Origin: Strongyloides papillosus
Taxonomy: Eukaryota; Nematoda; Chromadorea; Rhabditida; Strongyloididae
Direction: 5' to 3'
Length of the DNA stretch: 64,000 bases
NCBI GenBank assembly: GCA_005656395.1
Contig: SRSI01000079.1
Location: forward strand, 310,001 to 374,000
Positions 24,452 to 35,955 of the stretch are shown here, piece after piece. Each line of letters begins with the position of its first letter. Position 1 is the first letter of the stretch. The notes beneath the pieces were generated by a model that was not told the DNA's origin, made no database searches, and saw only the letters and a list, made by a program, of their open reading frames with translations. A program made the position numbers and the translations under genes.

Positions 24452-25523
24452 TAATGGAAATATTATCACACAAAAAGCCTGATCTTATGTATTTTTTTTT
24501 GTTTACTGTTTCTCATGTATGTAATATGATTTATTTAATAAACTTGGAAATAATGTTATAATTTTGTACCTTAAATGTGTTTTTTACTATCCTCATTATC
24601 ATTGTGTATTCACGTGTTGTGAGTGTCAAATATCGAGTATAAATAATGCTAATAACTTGTAAAAGTTAGATGTTATTTAAAATGAAACTTTTTGCCATTA
24701 ATCTTCTTTAGCTAGTAAAGTTGTTCGCTGAAATTTAATAGGATAAAGTTTTAAATAGATTATCCTAACAATACATAAATAGGAGAAAGTAATTTTAACT
24801 AACAATAAATGTAATAGAATTAAACTACTTTATATGTAAAAAAACCGTATTCATTATATAGCTTTCAAAAAATAGAAGTTTATTAGAATTAAAAAAACTA
24901 AAACACAATTCTATCTTGATTAATAAAAACGTCATAGTAAAATAAATGTGACCACTCTATAGAATCTTAAAGCTTTTTAATTATTTTTTTAAATACAATA
25001 TTCAGTTTGTCTTGCCTTTAAGCATCAGTACAATTATCAAATAGAATAGAATTTAAATTAGAAGATAAAGACAAATAATAGATGGACTATAGGAAATTAA
25101 TGAATCTATAGCTTCTGGAGACATGCGATAAGTAAAATTGGCAGTACTATTCATCTGTAAATTACAATTAAATAAACATGCACTGGAAACATAAATTTTC
25201 CCAGATAATAAGACATACATAGATACATTTGTTTATTTTGTTAATTAATATAAAATTCTTTAAAAAAATTTCCATAAAAATTACTGGATTAACAAAAATT
25301 AAGCTTAAATTTTTATGTTATTTAGAGTACATATTTTTGGTGTCGTGAAATATTATATATTTTTTAAATAAGTTATATTGTATTATGATAACGCATATAT
25401 GAGAGGCATTTCAGCTCACTGTAGCGAATATAGTTAAATCTTCCCAAAAAAATATGCTATTAATAATATAGTTGACAAAAATATTCAAAGTAGTATATAA
25501 ACATGAAAGTTTTATATATACCG
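24452..25523. other. Convergent 3' spacer between the BAP18-like gene and Rab6
   Basis: About 1.1 kb of AT-rich sequence between two stop codons. It contains the BAP18-like poly(A) signal (AATAAA at 24537-24542) and shows no gene. Confidence 0.5.
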
Positions 25524-26291
<768 letters not shown>

Positions 26292-26920
26292 GATACCTAG
26301 AAGTGAAAAATAACAAAAAAGCTCAGAATTTAGAATTAATGTAAACAACTGTATAATAATACAATATGTCTACGTCAACAATTTACCATACAAACCAATA
26401 CCTTCAAAGTCGGGCATTTCGTTACAAGAACCAAAGTTAACAATTTTTGGAATACAGCAGATAGGATTATATAAATATAAAATTAAATAAATTTATTTAA
26501 ATTTACTCCAGAGTTTATATAGAAATTATATTGGCACACACAATTTCTATTTTTCAATTTTTTATATTTAGTAAATTGCAATTTCTCTTATACAAAAATA
26601 AAATAAATCAATTACTGTAGAGGAGAATTAAAAAATGTCAATGTGATGTCAATTTAATTCTTTAGATTTTTTGTTTGGTACCAGTTATTAATTCGTGCAT
26701 TTGTAAAAAAGTGAATAAGTATTTTGTTTCTTTAATGCTGGTTTTGAGATTGAAGTATCGTACCGCTGCGTAACTTTGATTCATAGATTAGTCATATAAA
26801 CATTTTTTTTATCTAGATTGTTTAAATATTTTTCTGTGTTTGCTAAAAACTGTTTGGTCAAAGTTTAAGAGATTATTGTAAACCTTTAGATATATTGCAG
26901 GGTATAGATTGAGAGTAGAG
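26292..26920. promoter_or_regulatory. Divergent promoter region, Rab6 / RPP30
   Basis: 629 bp between divergent start codons. The RPP30 side ends in ATATTGCAG at 26892-26900, about 20 bases before its ATG, which fits a spliced-leader acceptor. No other motif could be named. Confidence 0.4.
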
Positions 26921-27880
26921 ATGACTGAGAATTTTCAATTCGCTGATTTAAATATTCGGTATACCGGTAATAAAGAAAAAACTATTAATCTTGTTAAACG
27001 CGCAATTCGGATGGGATATGATGCTATAGCAATAAATATTGATGTTGGATTGTTTTTCTGTCCAGAAGTTAAAAATGTATGTTTCTTTTCCAATAATAAT
27101 AATTACTTTTTTTAGGGGGACGAACCACCATCGAAAAAAAGAAAGAAAAAAGAAGTTGAAAAAGTAAGTACTCCAACTCTCCCCGAACCATTTCTTGTTG
27201 ATGAAAGTTTATTAGACCTATCCTCTCTTGAGAGGCAAGGAAAAAAGTTTCGACAATACAGTAGATTAACATGTGATCTAACTGATTCAACATCTGTCTT
27301 TCGTTTGCAGCAAGGTTTAAAAAATTCAAAATATGACATTGTAGCTGTCCGCCCAAATTCTTTAGATATCTTAAACACCGTCGCTAAAAAAGGGACATTT
27401 GTTGACATTATTACCACTGACAATTCAGAAGGTAGAATTTGTTGGCTCACAAAAAGCAAAGTTTTACAATCAGCTGCTTTTGAAGTTGGTCTCACCTTTG
27501 AGATTATCTATAGTTCAGCATTAAGAGACAGAGAAGCAAGGAGAAATCTTATTACGAATTCACGTTTGTTGTTGAATGTTTTCACATGTGGGAGAGGAGT
27601 TATTATTTCTAGTGGAGCAGAAGATCTTTCTGAGTTACGGGGACCTTACGATGCAATGAATATGACTGTCTTATTTGGTATTAACTCAAAGTACGCAAGA
27701 AAGTTTGTTTCAGAGAATAGTGAAAATGTCTTGAAAAGGTGTTCCTCCAGAAAGACAATGAAATGTACCTACATTGAAGTTCCTATTGAAAATAGCGAAG
27801 AAGTAAATAGGTTTAAAGAAGTCATTAATATTGATGAATTAAAAAAAATTGAACTATTTAACGATCAAATTACTTCTTAA
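26921..27880 (+). CDS. rpp-30: RNase P / RNase MRP protein subunit p30 (RPP30)
   Basis: Two exons, 26921-27076 and 27116-27880, with a 39-bp intron; 306 residues against about 270 in human. RPP30 is a TIM-barrel protein of the nuclear RNase P and MRP particles, which process pre-tRNA 5' ends and pre-rRNA. The start FADLNIRYTG and RAIRMGYDAIAINID match the first strands of the barrel. QYSRLTCDLTD, YDIVAVRP, GLTFEIIYS, DREARRNLITN and GVIISSGAEDLSELRGPYDAMNM follow the family order. An insert of basic and acidic residues (DEPPSKKRKKKEVEK) resembles a nuclear-localisation signal. A TTGCAG acceptor lies just upstream of the ATG. The next gene begins 83 bp after the stop. Confidence 0.9.
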
Positions 27881-27963
27881 TTTTGTTATTTGTTTTATTC
27901 ATTTGTATATTTTGAATTCAATCAATTTTTTATTTAATTAAAATAGTGTTTAGACGAAGAATA

Positions 27964-29160
27964 ATGTTAGCTTTGTATAGGAAAACCATATCATTTATCA
28001 AAAATAAATTTTTTAATAAGAAATATGAGCTTTATTATAATAAGAAAGATGTTGTATGGAAAGGTGTATCATTACAGAAATTTAGTTATCCATCAAATGA
28101 ATTTATTGAAAATTGTAGTGAGGAAGAGAAACAAAAGTTACAATTAAGAATTAGTGAAGTTGAAACTATAAGTGGTTATTATGATTATTTCCCAACAAAA
28201 ATTAGTGATGGAGATTGGTCATTACTTCTTGAATGCACTAGTGTCAAACAAACTCTTGATCAGATAAAGTTTATTAGAAAAAAGGAAATATTAAAGAATA
28301 AAGATAAAGAAAAAAAGAAAGTCGAAAAAAGTGATAAAATGACAGATGACGAAAATTCGGCGTTATTACCGAAAAATACATTATTTTTATCAAATGACAT
28401 CAAAAAACAAAGACCACAATTTGCAGCAAAAAACTATGCAACATCACTACTCCTAAATGACACACCTAAAGTTGTCGTAGATTGCCGTTACATACCACAA
28501 CTAAGCATTCGAGCACAAAACCTAACAATGTGCCAATTACAATATATCATATCCGATAACCGAGATAGACGGGTACCATGGCCGATTTGTCTTGCAAATT
28601 TCGATGAATCACTAAGTAATAAAAAATTAATGAATCACTTAGCATTGATGGATACTAAAAATGCATTAGAGGAACGGACATCAAAAAATTATACAGAACT
28701 ATATGATCCATCAAAAATTGTCTACCTAAGTCCTGATGGTGAAGAGGAGTTAGATCGTATTGAGGGTGATGAAGTTTTTGTTATTGGTGGTATTGTTGAT
28801 AGGGTAGTGGAACATAACATACCGAGACAGGCATCTTTGGAAGCAGCGATGAAAGATAATGTTAAATGCGTGAAACTGCCATTGGATAGATATGTGAAAT
28901 GGAAGAGTGGGACAAAGTATTTAACTTTAACTGCCGTTGTTAAAATTTTACAGGATGTTTATGATAGTAATAATGATTGGAATTATTCACTTAGGAAACA
29001 TATACCTGTAAGGAATGTAAGGGATCCTAGTCAAAAGATTAATAAAGGTAAAGAGTTACATTCATCAATCAGAGAATATGATAGGAAAGTTTTAAATGCT
29101 GTTCAAGAAAAACTCAAAAGCAATAATTTATACACTCAAGAACAAAGACAATCATGTTAA
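27964..29160 (+). CDS. TRMT10C-like mitochondrial tRNA m1R9 methyltransferase, mitochondrial RNase P subunit
   Basis: A single exon of 398 residues from the ATG at 27964; an earlier in-frame GTG is ignored. The basic, hydroxylated N-terminus (MLALYRKTISFIKNKFFNKK) fits a mitochondrial targeting sequence. A Lys/Glu-rich coiled segment precedes a SPOUT-fold Trm10 domain (about 180-345). PKVVVDCRYIPQLS, the loop YLSPDGEEELDRI, VFVIGGIVDR and CVKLPLDRYVKWKSGTKYLT are the cofactor-knot signatures and match TRMT10C (MRPP1) better than the nuclear TRMT10A. TRMT10C methylates position 9 of mitochondrial tRNAs and, with an SDR partner and PRORP, forms the RNA-free mitochondrial RNase P. The gene follows RPP30 by 83 bp on the same strand. 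AATAAA lies at 29205-29210. Confidence 0.85.
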   Translation: MLALYRKTISFIKNKFFNKKYELYYNKKDVVWKGVSLQKFSYPSNEFIENCSEEEKQKLQLRISEVETISGYYDYFPTKISDGDWSLLLECTSVKQTLDQIKFIRKKEILKNKDKEKKKVEKSDKMTDDENSALLPKNTLFLSNDIKKQRPQFAAKNYATSLLLNDTPKVVVDCRYIPQLSIRAQNLTMCQLQYIISDNRDRRVPWPICLANFDESLSNKKLMNHLALMDTKNALEERTSKNYTELYDPSKIVYLSPDGEEELDRIEGDEVFVIGGIVDRVVEHNIPRQASLEAAMKDNVKCVKLPLDRYVKWKSGTKYLTLTAVVKILQDVYDSNNDWNYSLRKHIPVRNVRDPSQKINKGKELHSSIREYDRKVLNAVQEKLKSNNLYTQEQRQSC

Positions 29161-30004
29161 TTAGAGAGCACCAAGAAAATTCAAATTTTAATATAATTTT
29201 TTATAATAAATGTTTATTTTTCTTCATTAAGAAAATTTAATAAATTTTAAAAATTCAGATTTTTAATTTGCTCTTAATGTATTTTTGCAAAAACCTGTCA
29301 CTGTGTGAATATGGTGTGAAATTTACATACATGAATGATAAACAATAATAACAACAAACACTCCTGCAACTAAGCTTTATCACGTTCACCAATATAAATC
29401 AAAAATACAGTTATAACAAAAATTATTAATAAATTATTATTTTCAGAGTACCTTTCTATATGGTATTTATGGTTCTTGAGTAACCGAACAGGTAAATGAT
29501 CAAACTTCTAAAATTAAGAAACTGTTTGAATTTTAGAAACCACCATAATTGAAGAGAGTAGTAAAAACCACACTTATGGTGGGTACATTTAAACCCGCAT
29601 GTCATAAAATATCACTAAAAGAAAGAAAAATCAAAATTAGGTGAGTCACTTTGATTATTTACAAACAAATTCGAAAAAATGCAAACCCCTAAAAGATAAG
29701 AAAGACAAAATATCTCTAAATGAATCATAGTAGAAAATTTAAAAATAATATAATTTAAGTACTATACTAATCCCCTCATTATTCTACTAATGAAAAATCT
29801 AAAAAAGTAAAGTTAAGAAATATCATACACACAAACACCGAAAATCACAATAAAACAAAAATCATTCGGAGATCAAAAATAAACAAAACTGGAAAAAATT
29901 AGAATAAAACCACATTATTATCTTAATTAATTTTATATTGAAATTAGTGTATATTAGTATAGCTACAAATTAATAATTACTTATCTTACAAAAGAAATAC
30001 AATT
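29161..30004. other. Intergenic region with an orphan exon-like segment and a hairpin
   Basis: Between the 3' ends of TRMT10C and MVB12. Bases 29440-29446 read TTTTCAG and 29492 onward GTAAATG, bounding a 45-nt exon-like segment (29447-29491) with no long open frame. At 29540-29548 CCACCATAA pairs perfectly with TTATGGTGG at 29574-29582 around a 25-nt loop. Neither is assignable to a known RNA. Confidence 0.35.
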
Positions 30005-30859
30005 TTAATACCCCTCACCAAGTATTGAACGTTCAAGATCGTACTTGTAAATTTCGCTATTCAATGATTGTAAAAATGGTACCTCTGGAATATTGAAATT
30101 CCCCTTTCCAGATACTTTTTCATTTACATAAACATCATTTAATATTAATGTTAAATTGTTTAACATTTTTGACTTCTCATCAACTGCTTTAATAGTGAAA
30201 GAATTGACATCATTTATCATCCCATTAAGATTCCCAGACATCGATGTTGAGTGATGTGAAGGTAAATGAGGATACAATCCCGCTTCCATAACAGGATTCG
30301 AGGCGGACTTCGGGAAACCAAGCAAGCAAGTCTGGATTGGTGATGCCTTATACCAGATACGTAAACCATCAATCTCTCCGGCAGGTGTATATCCCCGATA
30401 CGGTTTATTTGTCTTCACAACAATTATATCTGTTATGGCGTCGATTATCTTTTCTTTTGGTAGATAGCTTACTAACAGACGGTACTTGCGTAACCCCTTC
30501 TCTTTGGTATCAGAGGTAAAACTTATCTCCGTGAAACCGTTTGGAATTATAACGTCTTCTTTCTTAATCTGTATGTCGTGAAGTATCTCAGTTTGCTAAA
30601 ATCGGTATTTTAAAATATTAATTTTTATTGTACTTACTCCGTTTTCTGGTATTCTGTTAATGCATAAATACCTAACAGGTCTACTAAAAAAAGAGGTTAT
30701 ACCACCCTCTTTCCATAAGTCGGCATCTGTTGAGTCGTCGAAAGTCTTCAAAATAGGGGTATAATTTTTAGGTGCATTCTTGGGATCCGTTACAATACAT
30801 ACACCATATATAGGTTTTGCCCCAAACTCCTCATCAAATTCGGTTGACCTTGTTAGCAT
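30005..30859 (-). CDS. mvb-12: MVB12, ESCRT-I subunit (MABP domain)
   Basis: Exon 1 is 30638-30859 and exon 2 is 30005-30595, split by a 42-bp intron in phase 0; 270 residues. The MABP domain fills about residues 10-165: YGVCIVTDPKNAPKNYTPI, DADLWKEGG, RPVRYLCINR, a second strand set (DTKEKGLRKYRLLVSY) and GEIDGLRIWYK. The C-terminus (VPFLQSLNSEIYKYDLERSIL) fits the UMA element, which anchors MVB12 to the VPS23-VPS28-VPS37 core. ESCRT-I sorts ubiquitinated membrane proteins into multivesicular bodies. The P450 gene upstream on the same strand ends 192 bp before this start codon, so a shared transcript is possible but unproven. Confidence 0.88.
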
Positions 30860-31051
30860 AGTAAATAGGAAAGGAATATACAATTTACTAACTCTTTTTT
30901 CTAACACTCTTTATAAATAATAGAGTTGCTTTCTATTGACTATGTAAAATGGGCCGTAACTTCATTCATCTTTATTTTTATACTCGAAGAAAGTTAATAA
31001 CAAAAAGTGTGATTAATGTGTCTATAACAAAAAGAAATTTATCAAAAAAAA

Positions 31052-32670
31052 TTATAGTAATATTGTGTTATCATTTCTTCTCTCCTCCTCTTCGTAAATT
31101 AGGCTTCGGTATTTTAGTATCTTATCGAGTTCCTCTTCGAAGGGATCTCTTGTAACGTGGTTGTTTTCGTCATCCTGGTGCCTTACATTGAAATTACGTC
31201 TTTTGAGTAAAGCTTGATAAGGTTTAGGGACAGTTGTCATGCCTTCGCATTTTGTCATGTCTGGAGGGCCATCTGGACCTTCACAGAATTCGAAAGTCTT
31301 TATAAGCGTAACAAATATAAGGAACAACTCCATTCTCGCTAAAGTTTCTCCAAGACACTGGCGTTTTCCTATCCCAAAAGGCATATTATTTCTAACAGAT
31401 ACATATGCACCTTCTTTATTTAGAAATCTTTCTGGTTTAAAAGACTCTGGATCCTTAAATTCATCCTCATCAAAATGAATAGCTCCTGTCTGTATGAGGA
31501 TAGTTGCATCACGAGGAATGAATTGTCCATTTATTTCAACATCACATTCAGCTCTATGTGGTATACCCCAGGGTAGTACATTAACCATTCGTTGAATTTC
31601 GTCTATTGTCGCTCTTGTATATGGAAGTTGCATTCTGTCTTCTGATGTTACATCTACATCGCTTTTTAATAAATTTGAAATTTCTCTGTAACATCTTTTT
31701 GAACTTTTGGGTGTATAATCATGTAAAGAATAGCCCATCTTAAGGTTGTAACTGTTGTCTCCATACCACCTGTCCACAAGTCACCAGCATTTAGAGCTAA
31801 AGTTAGTTTAGATAATTCCTCATCTTGTGATTTACTTATCTCAAGCAAATAAGCATCAATAAAATTATTAGGTTTAATTTCCTCTAAACAATTTTCAATC
31901 TTTGATTCATGTCTCTCAATTTCATCCATAAAAAACTTTTGTAACTTAAAACCATTCCTTTTATATCTATAGTAAGTAGGGAGGAAATACCTCATAAAAG
32001 GATAACAATCAACAACCAACATCTGAATACTAGTAAAATCCCTCAATATCGCATCAATCAACTCCTTAAAATGCATAAACTCTGGATCATGAAACTCATA
32101 ATACCTCCCCATAACCAGATCATGAATAATATTCCCAACAGTAAAACTAATAATATGATGAAGATCAACAACAATCTTCCTCGACCCCTTCATTTTCTTA
32201 AAAATATTTACCAACATCCTGTGTGTATGGAGCATTATCTTATACTCCATTCTTTTACTTCCAACACCAAATTCACGAAACACTTTGACTGCAAAGTTGC
32301 GTTGTGTATACCATCTTTCACCATCGGCTAGGATTATACCGTCCCCGTGGGGTTTGTGACCGGTGAATATTCCGTAGATGAAGGTGTTTGGACGTGATGA
32401 GAAGATGTCTTTGTGTTTGAGTAGGGCTTCTTTGATGACGTGTGCAGAGGCCAGGACGATTGTGGGTCTTGGAAGCCATATTGTGAAGATGTCTCCGTAT
32501 GTCTTCTTCCACTCCATTATTGTTTTGTATGGACATGCCATGTCAATTGATAAAGTATTCCCAATTATTGGTAATGGTTTTGGACCATCAGGATATTTTA
32601 CAACTTCATTAGCAAGTTTATAAACAATATAAAACCAAGAAATAGTTATGGTAAGAATTATCAAAAACAT
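31052..32670 (-). CDS. Cytochrome P450 (CYP2/CYP33-like) with an apparent one-base frameshift
   Basis: The 5' frame (32670 to about 31680) encodes the N-terminal anchor (LIILTITISWFYIVY), the proline hinge (YPDGPKPLPIIGN), helix C (GERWYTQRNFAVKVF) and helix I (GDLWTGGMETTVTTLRW). It ends at 31666 just past helix J (HPKVQKDVTEK). The 3' frame, open from 31777, continues the family pattern: SEDRMQLPYT, the ExxR helix K (IDEIQRM), the PERF segment (FKPERFLNKEG) and the haem loop with its Cys ligand (FGIGKRQCLGE). The frames meet at about 31676-31690, and no GT..AG intron of workable length joins them. One missing base near GAGAAA would account for it. The sequence is otherwise intact over about 539 residues, with a charged C-terminal extension. 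It could be an ER xenobiotic or steroid P450 with a sequencing error, or a young pseudogene. Confidence 0.8.
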
Positions 32671-33394
32671 TTTCCAGGAAATAAGATAGTAATGCTAATG
32701 ACAATCGACATTTATTCATAATTTTCCTTTTGTTACATACAATAATTCCCATAAAACAAGATTGATGTGAATTATATTTTGTTAATAATTTAAAATCTAA
32801 ATTTTGCACTAATTATCATGGTAAAAACTCTAAAACAATTTTAATTAATCTGAAAAGTCACCTAATTATTGTCCTTCAACACACACACACATTTCAGATA
32901 AACAAAAATGTTCCTCTATATTAGATCTAATATAAAATTTTGATGTTATAAGGGACAAACTAAGTAAATAAAAATCAAAACTCATTTATGGCTAAAAGAT
33001 TCACTCTATTCTTCAATGATTTAAAGAACAAGTAAACATTTTGAGTCCCACTTACACTGTGACAATGTATTTATATATATATATATATCTTCCACAATAC
33101 CTTTAGTTATTTGTCATATATACGTGTACATAGATTCTTGGGTTTACTGTGCGCACTCACACAACCAGAGAAAGAAATGCTAAAAGATTATACAATAGAA
33201 AATTTGTTGTTTTTAAAGAACTATAATTGTTAATAAAAACGAGTAAAGAAAAGGTTTCACTATCACATAGAATATATTACAATTATATTTTATATATATT
33301 CTATTAAAAGTGGTACTCATTTTTTGATTAATAAATATTTATCCTACTTTTCAAATACACCTTTTTTCCTACCATTTTATACATTGAATTGTTA
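32671..33394. promoter_or_regulatory. Divergent intergenic region, P450 / peptide GPCR
   Basis: 724 bp between divergent start codons. It holds a (CA)n run at about 32879-32890 and a (TA)n run at about 33071-33088. No other element was recognised. Confidence 0.4.
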
Positions 33395-34638
33395 ATGGCT
33401 GCTGTTGGTGAAGGCATTTTAGCTGATAAATGGAATGCTTGTTCAATCCAACCACATAAAGCTTATCAAGATGATGAGGTAAAAAAGCTATTTATATTAA
33501 TATGTAATTTTTAGTTAACCATAGATTTAGTGTGGTGGACAAATGCGGTGTGTTTACCAACAATTGCAATTATTGGTATTACATGTAATTTAATAAATAT
33601 TTTTGTTCTCACCTACAATCCATCATCCAAAAGGATACCTTCAAAGAAGTTACTCCTAATATTAGCGATTTGTGATATATTTTTCCTATTTTTTGCTGTC
33701 CTAGAGGTATCACCGATGTCGATAAGATCATTTTTATCATCTCCTATTATTAACGAAATTTACACAAAGCTGGCTTTATATATAAGAACATGTGCTTCAA
33801 CATTCTATAAATCATCTGTCCTACTGGTAGTTGTTTTTAATATTGAAAGATATATTAGTGTTTGTTATCCATTAAGATCACATCGATTGTGTTCGCAGAA
33901 AGTCATAAATTCTACAATAATTATTTGTATATTTTTTTCTTTTATTTGTTCATTACATTGGCCACTAGCTTATCAAGTTACGGATTGCTATGATTTCCAT
34001 GATAATCATGAATATTTTGTTATCTCAATGACAGAAAATCCATTTTGGATCACCTACTACAGAATAATGGATTACTTCTCATTATTTGCCTTCAATGTAT
34101 TTCCTATTGTAATCTTATTCTATTTAAACTTCAAATTAATCATGACCCTAAGAAAAGTTATTCACAAAGACCTATCATTACAAAGGCAAATAACATCATC
34201 AAATCAACAAACAACACAACTAATAAACAATCAAGAAACCAACTTCAACCAAAGACAAAATGCTAATAAAATCTTATTTGCTGTCGTGGCAATGTTGTTT
34301 ATATGTGTTGCGCCACAAGCTCCAGCTAGATTGTTATACGAAATTCTAGGACATTACCACCCTACAGCAATTATTTACACATGCATCAGTCAACAGGTAT
34401 TTTTATTTTTTAATTGCATTAATTACTTTTTATTTTGTAGTTGGTGTTTTTGAATGCTTCTTTGAATTTTTGTCTATATTGCTTGGTATCACGAAGGTAC
34501 CGTAGTTTGTTAAAGGAAAGTTTCCGGATCCTCTTAATACCACATAAAGATTTCTTCACATCTAGTGCAGTTACATTTCAATTAAAAACAAGATCTTCAT
34601 CTGTTCACGCACAGTCATCTGACGAACCAATTTGTTGA
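33395..34638 (+). CDS. Rhodopsin-family neuropeptide GPCR, FMRFamide/myosuppressin-receptor-like
   Basis: Three exons, 33395-33478, 33515-34396 and 34441-34638, with introns of 36 and 44 bp, all phase 0; 387 residues. A short extracellular N-terminus without signal peptide is followed by seven membrane segments. TM1 carries GITCNLINIFVLT and TM2 LLLILAICD. TM3 ends in the ERY variant of DRY (NIERYISVCYPL). TM6 is NKILFAVVAMLFICVAPQAP, and TM7 ends NASLNFCLYCLVSRRYR in place of NPxxY. The third cytoplasmic loop is long and rich in Gln, Asn and Thr. This pattern is that of the nematode frpr/dmsr receptors for FMRFamide-like peptides. Exon 3 completes TM7 and would be missed by reading exon 2 alone. 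AATAAA is at 34891. It converges on the ATF4-like gene, with 283 bp between stops. Confidence 0.85.
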
Positions 34639-34921
34639 CAACTTCTCAACATATATTAGAATCAAGAAAAAAATAGATGGTATGGACAATCCTAAAAAAA
34701 ATCATATGATTTCTTTTTCTAAAATATTAATCTTTAATGGTTACACATACTTCTCTCTTGTATAAATATAATATTTCTTTCAAAATACTTTGAGTGGTAC
34801 ATGAAATAGTGTGTCAAAATGAAAGATATTTTGTGTAAATATGTAAATATTGTATTCTATTAAATTTTAAATAATTTTTCAATTACAAATAATAAAATAA
34901 ATGGTTTAAGATTAAGGTGTT

Positions 34922-35955
34922 TTATTGGATAAATTTCAACATCATACTTTTTATTTCTTCTATCTCTTTTTCCAATTTTTCGGCCTCGAAACGGAGGAAT
35001 GCATTTCTTTTGCTTAGATATTCTAGTTCTTTGTTCTCAGCTTCTTGGGCAGCCCTTTGTTTTTCACGGTAACGTTGAGCTGCTATGCGATTTTGTTCTT
35101 TTTTACGCTTAGCGATATCGGAATAACTCATTCCTGATAAGCAGTGTTTCTTTGAACTTTTAATCTTTTTTGATTCTGTTGACAGAGATTCATTTTTAAG
35201 TTTAGGCGATTTTGTCGTTGTCTTCATTTTTTCAGCTTGAATTTCCATTCTAGCTTCCAAAACTAAATTATCAATCCATTCAAACTGATTATACGAAAAA
35301 GGTGATGTTGATAAAGAACTATCTGTACAGCTGGCGTAGCCATTATCGGAAGAATCACATTGTGGAGAGTAACTTGATACAGTGGAATAAGAAGATGTTG
35401 GAGAGTTATGGTAATATATGTTAGAGTTATATGGATTATCTATATACAAAGAAGAGTTTGGCTCCTGTTCAAGTGAATTACTGGAGCATAAAACACTGTG
35501 GCATTCCGAATCCGCATTTAGTTCCTGAATGTTTATGGTGTTTAGGTTTAAAGGAGCACTTCTTGTTGCCTGTAATGGAACAATTGGAACAAGAATTATA
35601 TCCGTGCCCGCAACAGGAGCAATATGAGATTCCCTGGGATGGAGCGGTGGAGGTTGGCCAAACACAGGTTGTGGTGGTAAAGCGTTGAGTGGTACGCCTA
35701 ACTCTTGACAAGTTTCCGCAGGCAGCAGCAGCGAAGGAGCACTCAGCCAAAACGGAAGGAGCTTCGAAAGAAGCCTGACTTTCGTCTAAAAAAGGAGATG
35801 AAAAATGTGTGTTTGGAGTTACCTAACGAAGGCGGCAGATCGACAACAGAACCGGGTTGGAAGGCGAAGCCAGGTTCTTGAACGAAGTCAAACGCTTGGT
35901 TGTCGTAAACGACTTGGGATTGAGCGAAAAGGACGTTTTCAGAAACAAGAGACAT
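34922..35955 (-). CDS. ATF4-like bZIP transcription factor, copy 1 (upstream frame break)
   Basis: The open frame from about 35785 down to 34922 encodes a Pro-rich region, a Ser/Tyr-rich region and a C-terminal bZIP (KKEQNRIAAQRYREKQRAAQEAENKELEYLSKRN). The basic region NRIAAQRYREKQR matches ATF4/ATF5 (NKTAATRYRQKKR). SSDNGYAS resembles the ATF4 beta-TrCP degron (DSGxxxS). This frame has no ATG before about residue 135 of the open stretch. An ATG exon lies upstream (35823-35955, MSLVSENVLFAQSQ...) with a good donor and a TTTTTTAG acceptor (37-bp intron). But that join enters a different frame that stops at 35478, overlapping the bZIP frame by about 270 nt. Possible causes: a one-base assembly error in the GCTGCTGCTGCC stretch, use of a poor acceptor (AAAG at about 35779), or frameshift/uORF control. 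ATF4 drives the integrated stress response and is controlled by overlapping uORFs in animals. Confidence 0.75.

Noticed and set aside
31676..31720. A short intron to join the two P450 frames (GT near GATGTTACAG to AG near GATGTAG)
   Set aside because: The only candidate of workable size is 39 nt, which does not change frame and runs into a stop.
35640..35785. A second intron in ATF4-like copy 1 to switch frames
   Set aside because: Candidate donors and acceptors in this GC-richer stretch are poor (for example ...CAAGAG) and unlike every other intron in the window.
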